Assembly (NCBI GenBank): GCA_017303895.1
Contig: JAFLBF010000001.1
Location: 372,001 to 436,000 of the forward strand
From: Bacteroidota bacterium
Lineage (GTDB): Bacteria; Bacteroidota; Bacteroidia; 2-12-FULL-35-15
Direction of reading: 5' to 3'
Length of the DNA: 64,000 bases
The first letter of the stretch is position 1. Each line of letters begins with the position of its first letter. The translations under genes and the position numbers were made by a program. The notes below the pieces were generated by a model. It was not told the DNA's origin and did no database searches. It worked only from the letters and a program-made list of their open reading frames with translations. Shown piece by piece: positions 1-8,759 of the stretch.

Positions 1-560
1 ATGGTAATGCAGGTATTGTTATGGCGAATGGTGCCATGACGTCCAATAATAAAGGGGAGCGAAACGTGCGTGAATACATGATAAATCAAAGCATGATTGA
101 TTGCATTGTTCGTTTACCAGATAAATTATTTCTAACAACAGGGATACCGGCCTGCCTTTTCTTTTTAAGCAAAACGCGCAAGGGGAATAAGCAACATCGT
201 GAGCGCAAGGATGAAATACTATTCATTGATGCAAGTAAATTGGGTGAAATGGTGAATCGTAAACTTCGGGTATTAACTGATGGTGAAATTGAAAGGATTG
301 CCGGCACTTATCATGAATGGAGAAACATAAAAGGGAAATACGAAGATATAAAAGCTTATTGCAAATCAGCATCAATTGAAGATGTGATTAAACAAGATTA
401 CAAATTAACACCAGGTATTTATGTGGGTAACGAAGATGCAGAAATTGATGAAGTCCCTTTTGAAGAAAGAATGAACGCTCTAAAAAAAATGTTGAATGAA
501 CAGTTTACAAAAAGCAACGAGATGCAACAAAGAATAGAAATGAATCTGTCAAAACTATAA
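1..560 (+). CDS. hsdM: Type I restriction-modification methyltransferase subunit HsdM, C-terminal part (cut by window start)
   Basis: The frame is open from base 3 and the true start lies left of the window, so about 186 C-terminal residues are visible. The sequence GIVMANGAM followed by a segment ending IVRLPDKLF and then GIPACLFFLSK matches the end of the N6-adenine methyltransferase domain of HsdM; the C-terminal helical part follows. The catalytic NPPF motif and SAM-binding loop would be upstream and are not seen. Known role: with HsdS it methylates adenine in a bipartite target, and with HsdR it forms the restriction complex. The next gene begins 3 bases after the stop. The internal ATG at 21 is not the start, because the HsdM homology continues upstream of it. 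Confidence 0.9.
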   Translation, partial: GNAGIVMANGAMTSNNKGERNVREYMINQSMIDCIVRLPDKLFLTTGIPACLFFLSKTRKGNKQHRERKDEILFIDASKLGEMVNRKLRVLTDGEIERIAGTYHEWRNIKGKYEDIKAYCKSASIEDVIKQDYKLTPGIYVGNEDAEIDEVPFEERMNALKKMLNEQFTKSNEMQQRIEMNLSKL

Positions 561-563
561 TTT

Positions 564-899
564 ATGCCACAAAGAATTAGAATAATATTTAGAAATCCAA
601 AGTATAGAGTTGTTCTTCAAAATCAGAATTACCTAAATAAATTGCTTAACAGAAAGCCAGAAATTGGAACGGATTTTTTGGAATTTGATGACTTGGTGCT
701 TGGGAATGATGAACATGGATTTCGTTATGATGCTTTAGAAGAACTTCGATTGACATACATCGATATTTTTGGTGATTCATTCAGACGAATTCAAATAACA
801 CATACGAATAATGATTACTTACCAAATTGTTTGTGGGTACACATGGACACTTTGAATGACAGGTTAATTTGCGAAGTTGATAGAATTTACAAAGAATAA
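564..899 (+). CDS. Small unknown protein between hsdM and hsdS
   Basis: This 111-residue protein is not recognised. It starts 3 bases after the hsdM stop and its TAA stop overlaps the hsdS ATG (TAATG), so it is translationally embedded in the restriction operon. The sequence is mixed charged and hydrophobic with no signal peptide, membrane segment or cysteine motif; the N-terminus is basic (MPQRIRIIFRNPKYR) and the centre acidic. Its tight packing suggests it is expressed with HsdM and HsdS. A role as accessory or regulatory subunit is only inference; it could equally be an unrelated cargo gene. Confidence 0.7.
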   Translation: MPQRIRIIFRNPKYRVVLQNQNYLNKLLNRKPEIGTDFLEFDDLVLGNDEHGFRYDALEELRLTYIDIFGDSFRRIQITHTNNDYLPNCLWVHMDTLNDRLICEVDRIYKE

Positions 900-2209
900 T
901 GAGCACTTGGAAGAAATATAAGCTTGGCGACATCTATGATGTTAGCTCTGGACTCTCAAAACCACGCGAGGAATTTGGTAGCGGAAATCCCTTTGTTTCA
1001 TTTAGGGATATTTTCTATAACTATTTTTTACCTGAGAATTTGACTGAGTTGGTTAATACAAATATTAAAGAAATTAAAAGTTGTTCAGTTCGCAAAGGAG
1101 ATATTTTTCTTACAAGAACAAGCGAGACACTTCATGAATTGGGTATGAGTTCCGTTGCCCTAAAGGATTATCCAAACGCAACTTTTAATGGTTTTGCAAA
1201 AAGGCTGAGAAAAAAAGCGAATTGCGCCCTCGATATTGATTCTATTTTTATTGGTTATCTTTTAAGAAGCAAATATTTCAGAAATCAAATTGATGCGGTT
1301 GCATCAATGACAACACGTGCAAGCTTGAATACGGCCTCAATAAATGCAATAGAAATTGATATTCCAAATCTAAACGAGCAAATTAAAATAGGGGAGATTC
1401 TTAAATCTCTCGATGACAAAATAGAACTCAACCTTCAAATGAATAAGACATTGGAGGAAATGGCCAACGCATTATACAAACATTGGTTTGTAGATTTTGG
1501 GCCGTTTAAGGATGGTAAGTTTGTTGAAAGTGAATTGGGGATGATTCCGGAGGGATGGGAAGTAAAGAAGTTAGAGGAAGTAGTTGAGTTCATAAATGGG
1601 TATGCATTTAAGAGTTCTGAACTTTTAGATTTCCCTGAAGGAGATTGTTATTCTGTTTTTAAAATGGGGAACATTAAAAAAGGAGGCGGGTTAAAGCCTG
1701 ATGGAACCAAGAGCTATTTTAAAAAGGAAAGTGCGGTGGTATTAGAAAAATATATTCTTAAAAAAGGTGACTTGTTGATGAGCATGACAGATATGAAGGA
1801 TAAGGTTACTATTCTGGGTCATACAGCGCTCATGAATGAGGATAATAAGTTTATAGTTAATCAAAGGGTGGGCTTGTTACGCGTTAAAAATGTACGTGGA
1901 ATTTCTTATCCATTCTTATTCATACTAACAAACAGCTACGAATTTCTATATGATTTAAGGAGCAAGGCAAATAGTGGAGTTCAAGTTAATTTATCAACTG
2001 AGGCCATTAAAAATGCGAAATTTATTTTAGGAACGAGTGATTACAATAATGCTTTCAATGATTTAATTAGCCCATTGTTCGAGAAAATATTTTCTATTAC
2101 AAAGGAAAATGAATATTTGGCACAAACTCGTGATTATCTTTTGCCAAAACTAATCAGCGGAGAAATCCGTGTTAAAGATGTAGCAAAAGCTATTAAAGAA
2201 GTAGTATGA
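899..2209 (+). CDS. hsdS: Type I restriction-modification specificity subunit HsdS
   Basis: The 436-residue protein has the usual HsdS layout: target-recognition domain 1 (about 1-155), a central conserved helical spacer (about 155-215, including YKHWFVDFGPF and GMIPEGWE), target-recognition domain 2 (about 216-390), and a C-terminal conserved helix ending with YLLPKLISGEI. It dictates the two half-sites of the DNA target for both methylation and cleavage. The start overlaps the stop of the preceding small gene and the stop overlaps the hsdR start (ATGA), which supports a single operon. Length is normal, both domains are intact, and no second or partial hsdS copy was seen in the window. Confidence 0.95.
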   Translation: MSTWKKYKLGDIYDVSSGLSKPREEFGSGNPFVSFRDIFYNYFLPENLTELVNTNIKEIKSCSVRKGDIFLTRTSETLHELGMSSVALKDYPNATFNGFAKRLRKKANCALDIDSIFIGYLLRSKYFRNQIDAVASMTTRASLNTASINAIEIDIPNLNEQIKIGEILKSLDDKIELNLQMNKTLEEMANALYKHWFVDFGPFKDGKFVESELGMIPEGWEVKKLEEVVEFINGYAFKSSELLDFPEGDCYSVFKMGNIKKGGGLKPDGTKSYFKKESAVVLEKYILKKGDLLMSMTDMKDKVTILGHTALMNEDNKFIVNQRVGLLRVKNVRGISYPFLFILTNSYEFLYDLRSKANSGVQVNLSTEAIKNAKFILGTSDYNNAFNDLISPLFEKIFSITKENEYLAQTRDYLLPKLISGEIRVKDVAKAIKEVV

Positions 2210-5205
2210 CAGATTTAAAGGAATATCATATAGAAAAAGCTGCCATTGAGTGGTTACAGCAGTTGGGTTATGAATACAGACCCAGTGCTGAAATCAATCG
2301 TGATGTTCGTTCTGTAGTTATAGAAACGGAGCTACACGCCTTCATTAAAAAGAAGTATTCCACGCTCCCTGATCAAGAAATTAAAGAAGTTGTAAAAGAA
2401 CTTATCAATAACACCGGTGCCGATTTAGATTATAGAAACAGAGATTTTCATTTAAAGCTAACCAAGGGTATTGACATTAGCTACAAAATAAAGAGTGAAG
2501 AAAAAGCTTTGCACGTTTACCCAATCGATTTTGATAATCCTGAGAACAACACCTTCACATGCGTTAACCAATTAGAAATTGTTGGTCGCAATCGCAGAAT
2601 ACCGGATTTACTCATATACATCAACGGCTTACCACTTATTGTTTTTGAATTTAAAAATTGGTTCGATCACAACACCACCGAAAACGAAGCCTACAATCAA
2701 ATACAACATTACAAGCAGGATATTCCTTTGTTGTTTGAATACAATGCGCTCACGATTATTAGTGATGGTAAAACAGCACAACATGGGATGTATCCTGCCA
2801 ATATGGAATGGTACGCCCCTTGGAAATCTATTGATGGAACTGCAATTGTTGACGAGAATGACTTTCAGCTACACACCTTGCTGCATGGTTTGTTTCCCAA
2901 AGATAGATTGCTGAACTATTTAAAACACTTTATCTTCTTTGAAGATCACAATGGTTCTTTAATTAAGAAGGGTGCAAAGTATCATCAATATTTCGGTGTA
3001 AACTTTGCAGTAGATAGAACTAAGAAAGCAATTAGACCCATTGGCGATGGTCGCATTGGTGTTATTTGGCACACACAAGGTTCGGGTAAAAGTATTTCAA
3101 TGGCCATCTATACAGGAATACTTCGCCAGTTAAGCGAACTTAAAAATCCAACCATAGTTATTCAGGTTGACAGAAACGATTTGGACACGCAACTCTATGA
3201 GAACTTTGTATTGTGTAAAGATATTGTTGGTGATGTGCAGCATGCAGATACAACAGATGATTTGAGAAGATTATTAGACCGCGATGCCGGTGGAGTAATT
3301 TTTACGACCATAGAAAAATTCAGATTAAAAAAGGACGATGGTGAAATTGCGCATCCTATTCTATCTAATAGAGAAAACATTATTGTGATTGCCGATGAAG
3401 CGCACAGAACGCAGTACGGTTTATTAGATGGATACGCAGCGAATTTGAGAACGGCTTTACCAAAAGCTTCATTCATTGGCTTTACCGGAACACCGGTAGA
3501 TAAGAAAGATGCCGATACAGAGGAATTATTCGGAAATGTAATTCACACCTACGACATCAAGCAAGCGGTTGAAGATGGTGCCACGGTTCCAATTTATTAT
3601 GAGCCACGCTTAGCTAAACTTCATTTGGCAAATGAAAATATAGATGAAGAAGTAAATGAATTAGAAGAGAACGCAGGTTCTGATAAGTTTTTAAAGTGGG
3701 CAGCTATTGAAGATGCTGCCGGTTCGGATGATCGTGTAAATAAAATAGCTGAAGATATTTTGAGCCATTTTACCAAGAGAACAGAAACGCTTGATGGTAA
3801 AGCAATGGTCGTATGTATGAGTCGTAGGAATTGCGTGAAGATGTACGATGCCTTAAAGAAATTAGAAGGATGCCCGGAAATAGCAGTTATCATCACATCT
3901 AATATTTCAAAAGACCCACCGGAGTGGAAAGAACATATCAGAACCAAAGATCAGTTTGAAGCTGTAAAGAAAAGATTTAAGAATCCGGATGACTCTTTGA
4001 AGATTGTTATAGTGCGTGATATGTGGCTTACAGGATTTGATGCGCCTATTATCAATTCAATGTATGTTGATAAAGTGATGACAGGCCATAACCTGATGCA
4101 AGCCATTGCAAGGGCTAATCGTGTATTTGCAGATAAGCAAAGCGGTGTGATTGTGGATTACATTGGTATTGGCGACCAATTAAAGTCAGCTACACAAAAA
4201 TACACAGGCAGTGGCGGTCGCGGTGAAACCAAAATTGATATTGACCAGGCACTCGAAATGTTCTATGCGCAATTAGATAAATGTAAGGGACAAATACCAA
4301 GTGATATAGATTATAGTCGCTGGAAGGCATTAACCACAGGGGATAAAATGATGCTCATCAATAAAGGCGCTAACGCTGTTTTAAAAACAGATTCGCTTGC
4401 AGATGAGTTCATGAAAGATGAAAAGAAGTTAACCGGATTAGTGAGTATTGTAAAAAGCAGAGATGAGATTGCACAATTCGCACTCGACATTATTTACATT
4501 CAGCATGTGTCAGCCGCTGTAAGAAAGGCAAAATCAATTACTGTAGGTAAGAAAGACAACCAAAAGAAAATACGTGATTTGATTTCACAGAGTATTGAGT
4601 CGGAAGATTTGATTGATGTATTTGCAATGGCTGGTATCGAAAAACCTGACGTTTCGATATTGAATGAAGATTTCTTGTTAGGAGCTAAAGAATCTAAGAG
4701 TGGATTAGCCTTAAAGATTGAATTGATGCGTAATATCTTGAAAGGTGAGATTGCTTTACGCTTACGTAAGAATATTAAGAAGTACACCTCTTTACGTGAG
4801 GAAATAGAAAAAGTAATTGACCAGTACCACAAAAACGCGATTGATTCCTACACTACCATCCTTGAGCTTGTTGAACGAGCTAAGGATATGCAGGAAGAAG
4901 AAAAGCGTCAGCAGGAATTAGGAATTACCGATGAAGAATTAGCCTTCTATGATATTATTTACGCTAAAAAAGAAATCATCAAAGAGGCCGGACCGATTCA
5001 AGATGTTGTTCACGCTGTATTCAAAGCGGTGAAAGATAATCTTGAAATAGACTGGACAAAAAAGGAAGATGCTAAAGCAGCAATACGGTTAGCGGTAAAA
5101 AAAGAATTACGAGGCAAAGTGGATATAGAGGCCTTAAACAAAATATTACAGGAAATAATGGAACAAGCCGAAGGTCAGTTTAAAGATTGGCCGGTGGCGG
5201 GATAA
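2206..5205 (+). CDS. hsdR: Type I restriction endonuclease subunit HsdR
   Basis: The 999-residue motor and nuclease subunit has an N-terminal PD-(D/E)xK nuclease (D134 in PDLLIY, E148 and K150 in FEFK), then an SF2 translocase with Walker A QGSGKS (K295), motif II DEAH (D397), motif III FTGTP, and motif VI around QAIARANRVF. A charged helical C-terminal region would dock on HsdM/HsdS. It translocates unmodified DNA using ATP and cuts at a distance. The gene overlaps hsdS by 4 bases. All motifs are intact, so the system looks functional. An 81-base gap separates it from the next gene. Confidence 0.97.
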   Translation: MTDLKEYHIEKAAIEWLQQLGYEYRPSAEINRDVRSVVIETELHAFIKKKYSTLPDQEIKEVVKELINNTGADLDYRNRDFHLKLTKGIDISYKIKSEEKALHVYPIDFDNPENNTFTCVNQLEIVGRNRRIPDLLIYINGLPLIVFEFKNWFDHNTTENEAYNQIQHYKQDIPLLFEYNALTIISDGKTAQHGMYPANMEWYAPWKSIDGTAIVDENDFQLHTLLHGLFPKDRLLNYLKHFIFFEDHNGSLIKKGAKYHQYFGVNFAVDRTKKAIRPIGDGRIGVIWHTQGSGKSISMAIYTGILRQLSELKNPTIVIQVDRNDLDTQLYENFVLCKDIVGDVQHADTTDDLRRLLDRDAGGVIFTTIEKFRLKKDDGEIAHPILSNRENIIVIADEAHRTQYGLLDGYAANLRTALPKASFIGFTGTPVDKKDADTEELFGNVIHTYDIKQAVEDGATVPIYYEPRLAKLHLANENIDEEVNELEENAGSDKFLKWAAIEDAAGSDDRVNKIAEDILSHFTKRTETLDGKAMVVCMSRRNCVKMYDALKKLEGCPEIAVIITSNISKDPPEWKEHIRTKDQFEAVKKRFKNPDDSLKIVIVRDMWLTGFDAPIINSMYVDKVMTGHNLMQAIARANRVFADKQSGVIVDYIGIGDQLKSATQKYTGSGGRGETKIDIDQALEMFYAQLDKCKGQIPSDIDYSRWKALTTGDKMMLINKGANAVLKTDSLADEFMKDEKKLTGLVSIVKSRDEIAQFALDIIYIQHVSAAVRKAKSITVGKKDNQKKIRDLISQSIESEDLIDVFAMAGIEKPDVSILNEDFLLGAKESKSGLALKIELMRNILKGEIALRLRKNIKKYTSLREEIEKVIDQYHKNAIDSYTTILELVERAKDMQEEEKRQQELGITDEELAFYDIIYAKKEIIKEAGPIQDVVHAVFKAVKDNLEIDWTKKEDAKAAIRLAVKKELRGKVDIEALNKILQEIMEQAEGQFKDWPVAG

Positions 5206-5271
5206 ATTGAATAATACCATTAAACTTGTAGAACCAAGGATACTAAATTTTAGAAATAAATATTAAAAACT

Positions 5272-5277
5272 AAGGAG
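5272..5277 (+). promoter_or_regulatory. Shine-Dalgarno-like site before ietA
   Basis: AAGGAG lies 9 bases before the ATG at 5287. Strong Shine-Dalgarno sequences are uncommon in Bacteroidota, so this supports the start choice and may hint that the module came from another lineage. Confidence 0.5.
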
Positions 5278-5286
5278 TAAAATAAT

Positions 5287-6249
5287 ATGGCGACAGCAGA
5301 TCAATTAAAGACTTTAATCAAATCTCATTTTGATAATGAAGTCGAAAGATTCAATACAGTTTCGTTGCAAATTGCTGCGCACGAAGCACAATTAGGGCAT
5401 ATCAATATTGCTGATGAAATCAGAAAACTTGTTGAGAAATCAAAGCTTAATATTCCAAGGCTGAAGCATTTTTCAAATGACTTTCAAGGTTTAATCTTAG
5501 AGAGTAAGACGGACAATCGATTTAATGATTTGGTTGTATCTGATCAATTGAAAGCAAGAATTGAAAGAATTCTAAATGAAGACAGGCAGAAAGTTAAACT
5601 TAAAAAGCATGGGTTAGATAGCAGAAGAAAGATTCTTCTGGCTGGCGCACCAGGTACTGGTAAAACCATGACAGCATCAATTATTGCTCACGAATTAGGA
5701 TTACCGTTGTACACGATACTAATGGACAAAATGGTAACCAAATTCATGGGAGAGACAAGTGCCAAATTAAGACAAGTGTTTGAATTTATTCAGGAAAGAA
5801 AGGGAGTTTACTTATTTGATGAGTTTGATGCTATTGGTGGCGAGAGAGGTAAGGATAACGATGTAGGAGAAATGCGGAGAGTACTGAACTCGTTCTTACA
5901 ATTTATTGAGCGAGATCACTCAGACAGCATTATAGTTGCTGCAACTAATAATATACGCCTATTAGATTCTGCCTTATTCAGAAGATTTGATGATGTATTG
6001 CAGTATAATTTGCCAACCAAAGCAGAGATGGTTCGCCTTATGGAGAATAAGCTTGGAAAATTTAAAGGGGATTATAGTTTACCAACTATAGTTAAGCCCA
6101 TTTCAAAGTTGAGTCATGCAGAAGTATCTCAAGCATCAATCGATGCAATCAAAGCAACAATTCTTGCGGACAAAGATAAAGTCGAAAGGTCATTACTTAT
6201 TAAGATGTTAAACGATAGGACAGAAACACATAATCGTAAAAGAAAATAA
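5287..6249 (+). CDS. ietA: AAA+ ATPase of an IetAS-type defence pair
   Basis: The 320-residue protein has a single AAA+ domain: Walker A GAPGTGKT (K126), Walker B YLFDEFDAIG (D178, E179), sensor 1 AATNN near 219-223, and an arginine-finger region LFRRFDD near 230. About 70 residues precede the ATPase core. The stop overlaps the first base of the next gene, a subtilisin-like protease. This ATPase-protease pairing is known as IetAS, first described as a plasmid stability/incompatibility trait on an Agrobacterium Ti plasmid and later reported as an anti-phage system. Inference: the ATPase senses or remodels a target and gates the protease. Assignment rests on motif layout and gene pairing, not on alignment. 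Confidence 0.8.
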   Translation: MATADQLKTLIKSHFDNEVERFNTVSLQIAAHEAQLGHINIADEIRKLVEKSKLNIPRLKHFSNDFQGLILESKTDNRFNDLVVSDQLKARIERILNEDRQKVKLKKHGLDSRRKILLAGAPGTGKTMTASIIAHELGLPLYTILMDKMVTKFMGETSAKLRQVFEFIQERKGVYLFDEFDAIGGERGKDNDVGEMRRVLNSFLQFIERDHSDSIIVAATNNIRLLDSALFRRFDDVLQYNLPTKAEMVRLMENKLGKFKGDYSLPTIVKPISKLSHAEVSQASIDAIKATILADKDKVERSLLIKMLNDRTETHNRKRK

Positions 6250-8747
6250 TGGCCAGACATAAGCACATCTTTTTAAATGATCTGAAAGAGTCGTTACCGT
6301 ATACTTCCGCCCAGCAAGGAGGTGGTGGAGATAATATACCTCGAAGAAACAGGAGGAATCATGGAAATTATTTGATTAGACGCCTGAACGAAATATGGGA
6401 AGAAGTGGAAGGAAAAAGAGAGTCGCGTGAAGCTATATCACTTAATTCGAAGGATGGAATCTATTTAGAATTTAAAAGTAAAGCTGGATTTGACCTTGTA
6501 ACAAAAAGTTTGGAGGATATTAGGCAAGGTGTAAGATTGCTTAATATTAGAAGAATTGGAGAAGGTGAAAATGAAGTCACAATTGCAACAGTATATGTTC
6601 CTAAGGGGAAAGAACAACATTTCTTGAAAAAGATAAGAGCATTTGCAACTGAAATTGATAGTAGAAGTAATAAACCTAAGAACCAAAAATTAGTAAATAG
6701 TATTGAAGAGATTAGCCTTGCTGTTTTAGAATCGCTATGGACTGACCCGACAAATCTTATTCCGAGTACTGAAAAAGTATGGTGTGAAGTTTGGCTTCGT
6801 ATTGACGAAGAAGATTCAGCAAGCCTCACTGATTTTAAAACGCAGTTGACAAACCTCGGGATAGAGCATAAGACAAGTTTTCTTTCTTTCCCCGAAAGAC
6901 AAATTTTACTTCTGAAATCAAATCGTGCAGATCTAACTGAATTGATTGAACAGAATAATAATTTAGCTGAATTTCGTATTGGACAAGATACTGCTCGTTT
7001 CTGGGTTGCTGAAAGTAATAAGGATCAGGTTGGATGGGTTGAAGATTTGGTGGCAAGACTTAATATTGTAGACACCGGAACTCATGTTTGTGTTCTTGAC
7101 ACAGGTGTAAATAACGGGCACTCATTACTAAGTCCTATTTTGATAGATCAAGATTGTTTGACCGTAAATCCAATCTGGGGCGTGAATGACCATGTTCCAA
7201 CTCGTGGTGGACACGGAACTTTAATGGCGGGCCTTGCGGGTTATGGAAATCTTGAAGCTTGTTTAGCATCATCAGGGAATATAGAAATAACGCATAAACT
7301 TTGCTCTGTAAAAATTCTACCCCCCGACCATCTTCCTCAAACAGATCCTGAATTGTGGGGTGATATAACTCAGCAAGGAGTGAGTCAAGCTGAGATTAGA
7401 CTGCCAGAAGCTAAATTAGTTTTTTGTATGGCTGTAACTTCGAGTATTGATGTTGATCGTGGAAGACCTTCATCTTGGTCGGGTGCAATTGATAAAATTG
7501 TTTTCTCGGATAATGAGAAACGCAAGGTGTTTTTTGTAAGCGGAGGAAACATTACAGAGCAAAGTGATTGGAATGATTATCCAAATAGCAATATACGGTG
7601 TTCAATATTAAACCCAGCACAATCATGGAACTCCATAGCTGTTGGAGCATACACGGATAAGGCTGTGGTTACAGATCCAAGTTTTGCCGGTCATATTCCC
7701 CTGGCAAGAGTTGGTGAACTTTCACCTTTTAGTTCAACATCTTCATCTTGGGAAAAATCAAAATGGCCAATAAAACCGGAAATAGTTTTCGAGGGAGGAA
7801 ATATTTTGAGAGCACCTGACGGATCTCTTAATGAAGGACAAGAGGATATGGGTATTCTGTCAACATCGAAAAACACAATTACACGGCAGTTCGATTTAAT
7901 AAATGCTACGAGTGCGGCAACCGCTCAGGCATCGTGGTTTGCTGCAAAAATTTTATCGCAGTATCCAAACGCCTGGCCAGAAACTGTACGAGGACTAATT
8001 ATTCATTCAGCGAATTGGAAAGATGAGATGTTGACTCAATTTAACATCGACCTGAAAAAGAAAAGTGACGTCAAAAAAATACTTAGAATTTCAGGATATG
8101 GTATCCCTGATTTGGAAAAGGCATTATACACAACAGAAAGTAAATTGACTTTCGTGGCTCAAGAGAGCATTCAACCATTCACAAAGCGGGATGGAAGATG
8201 TGTTACAAATCACATGCACTTTTATGATTTACCTTGGCCCAAAGAAGATCTGTTAGCCCTGGGGGAGACAAAAGTAAAAGTGAGGATTACCTTGTCGTAT
8301 TTTATTGAACCTGGTCCAGGGGAAATAGGATGGAAAGATAAGTATCGCTATCAATCATTCGCATTGCGATTTGATATGAATTCTACCAATGAAACCGAAG
8401 ACATCTTTAAAAAGAGGATAAATCGAGCCGTTCGAGAAGAGGAAGAGGAAATAGAATCGGAGAGCGATAGTAATAGATGGCTTATAGGTGCACAAGGTAG
8501 GAATCTGGGCTCCCTGCATTCTGATGTTTGGGAAGGAACAGCCGCTGATATTGCTACTTGTAATTTAATAGCTGTTTATCCGGTAATTGGATGGTGGCGA
8601 CAAAGAACGAATTTGGGAAAATGGGATTCTAATGCTCGCTATTCACTTATAGTTTCGCTCGAAACACCTCCTGAGGTAATAGACATTTATGCACCAATAA
8701 TTGCCAAAATTCAAACGCCAATTACTATCAATACAAACAACTCTTAG
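6249..8747 (+). CDS. ietS: Subtilisin-like serine protease of an IetAS-type pair
   Basis: The 832-residue protein has an S8 peptidase core in its middle: catalytic D284 (VLDTGV), H322 (GGHGTLMAG) and S555 (NATSAATA), with VSGGN as the probable oxyanion Asn region. About 270 residues precede the core and about 250 follow. No signal peptide is present, so it should act in the cytoplasm, unlike most subtilases. It overlaps ietA by one base (TAATG). The S8 catalytic triad is complete. Inference: proteolysis is triggered through IetA, possibly upon infection or plasmid entry. The target is unknown. Confidence 0.82.
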   Translation: MARHKHIFLNDLKESLPYTSAQQGGGGDNIPRRNRRNHGNYLIRRLNEIWEEVEGKRESREAISLNSKDGIYLEFKSKAGFDLVTKSLEDIRQGVRLLNIRRIGEGENEVTIATVYVPKGKEQHFLKKIRAFATEIDSRSNKPKNQKLVNSIEEISLAVLESLWTDPTNLIPSTEKVWCEVWLRIDEEDSASLTDFKTQLTNLGIEHKTSFLSFPERQILLLKSNRADLTELIEQNNNLAEFRIGQDTARFWVAESNKDQVGWVEDLVARLNIVDTGTHVCVLDTGVNNGHSLLSPILIDQDCLTVNPIWGVNDHVPTRGGHGTLMAGLAGYGNLEACLASSGNIEITHKLCSVKILPPDHLPQTDPELWGDITQQGVSQAEIRLPEAKLVFCMAVTSSIDVDRGRPSSWSGAIDKIVFSDNEKRKVFFVSGGNITEQSDWNDYPNSNIRCSILNPAQSWNSIAVGAYTDKAVVTDPSFAGHIPLARVGELSPFSSTSSSWEKSKWPIKPEIVFEGGNILRAPDGSLNEGQEDMGILSTSKNTITRQFDLINATSAATAQASWFAAKILSQYPNAWPETVRGLIIHSANWKDEMLTQFNIDLKKKSDVKKILRISGYGIPDLEKALYTTESKLTFVAQESIQPFTKRDGRCVTNHMHFYDLPWPKEDLLALGETKVKVRITLSYFIEPGPGEIGWKDKYRYQSFALRFDMNSTNETEDIFKKRINRAVREEEEEIESESDSNRWLIGAQGRNLGSLHSDVWEGTAADIATCNLIAVYPVIGWWRQRTNLGKWDSNARYSLIVSLETPPEVIDIYAPIIAKIQTPITINTNNS

Positions 8748-8759
8748 CGTGAAATGTGA

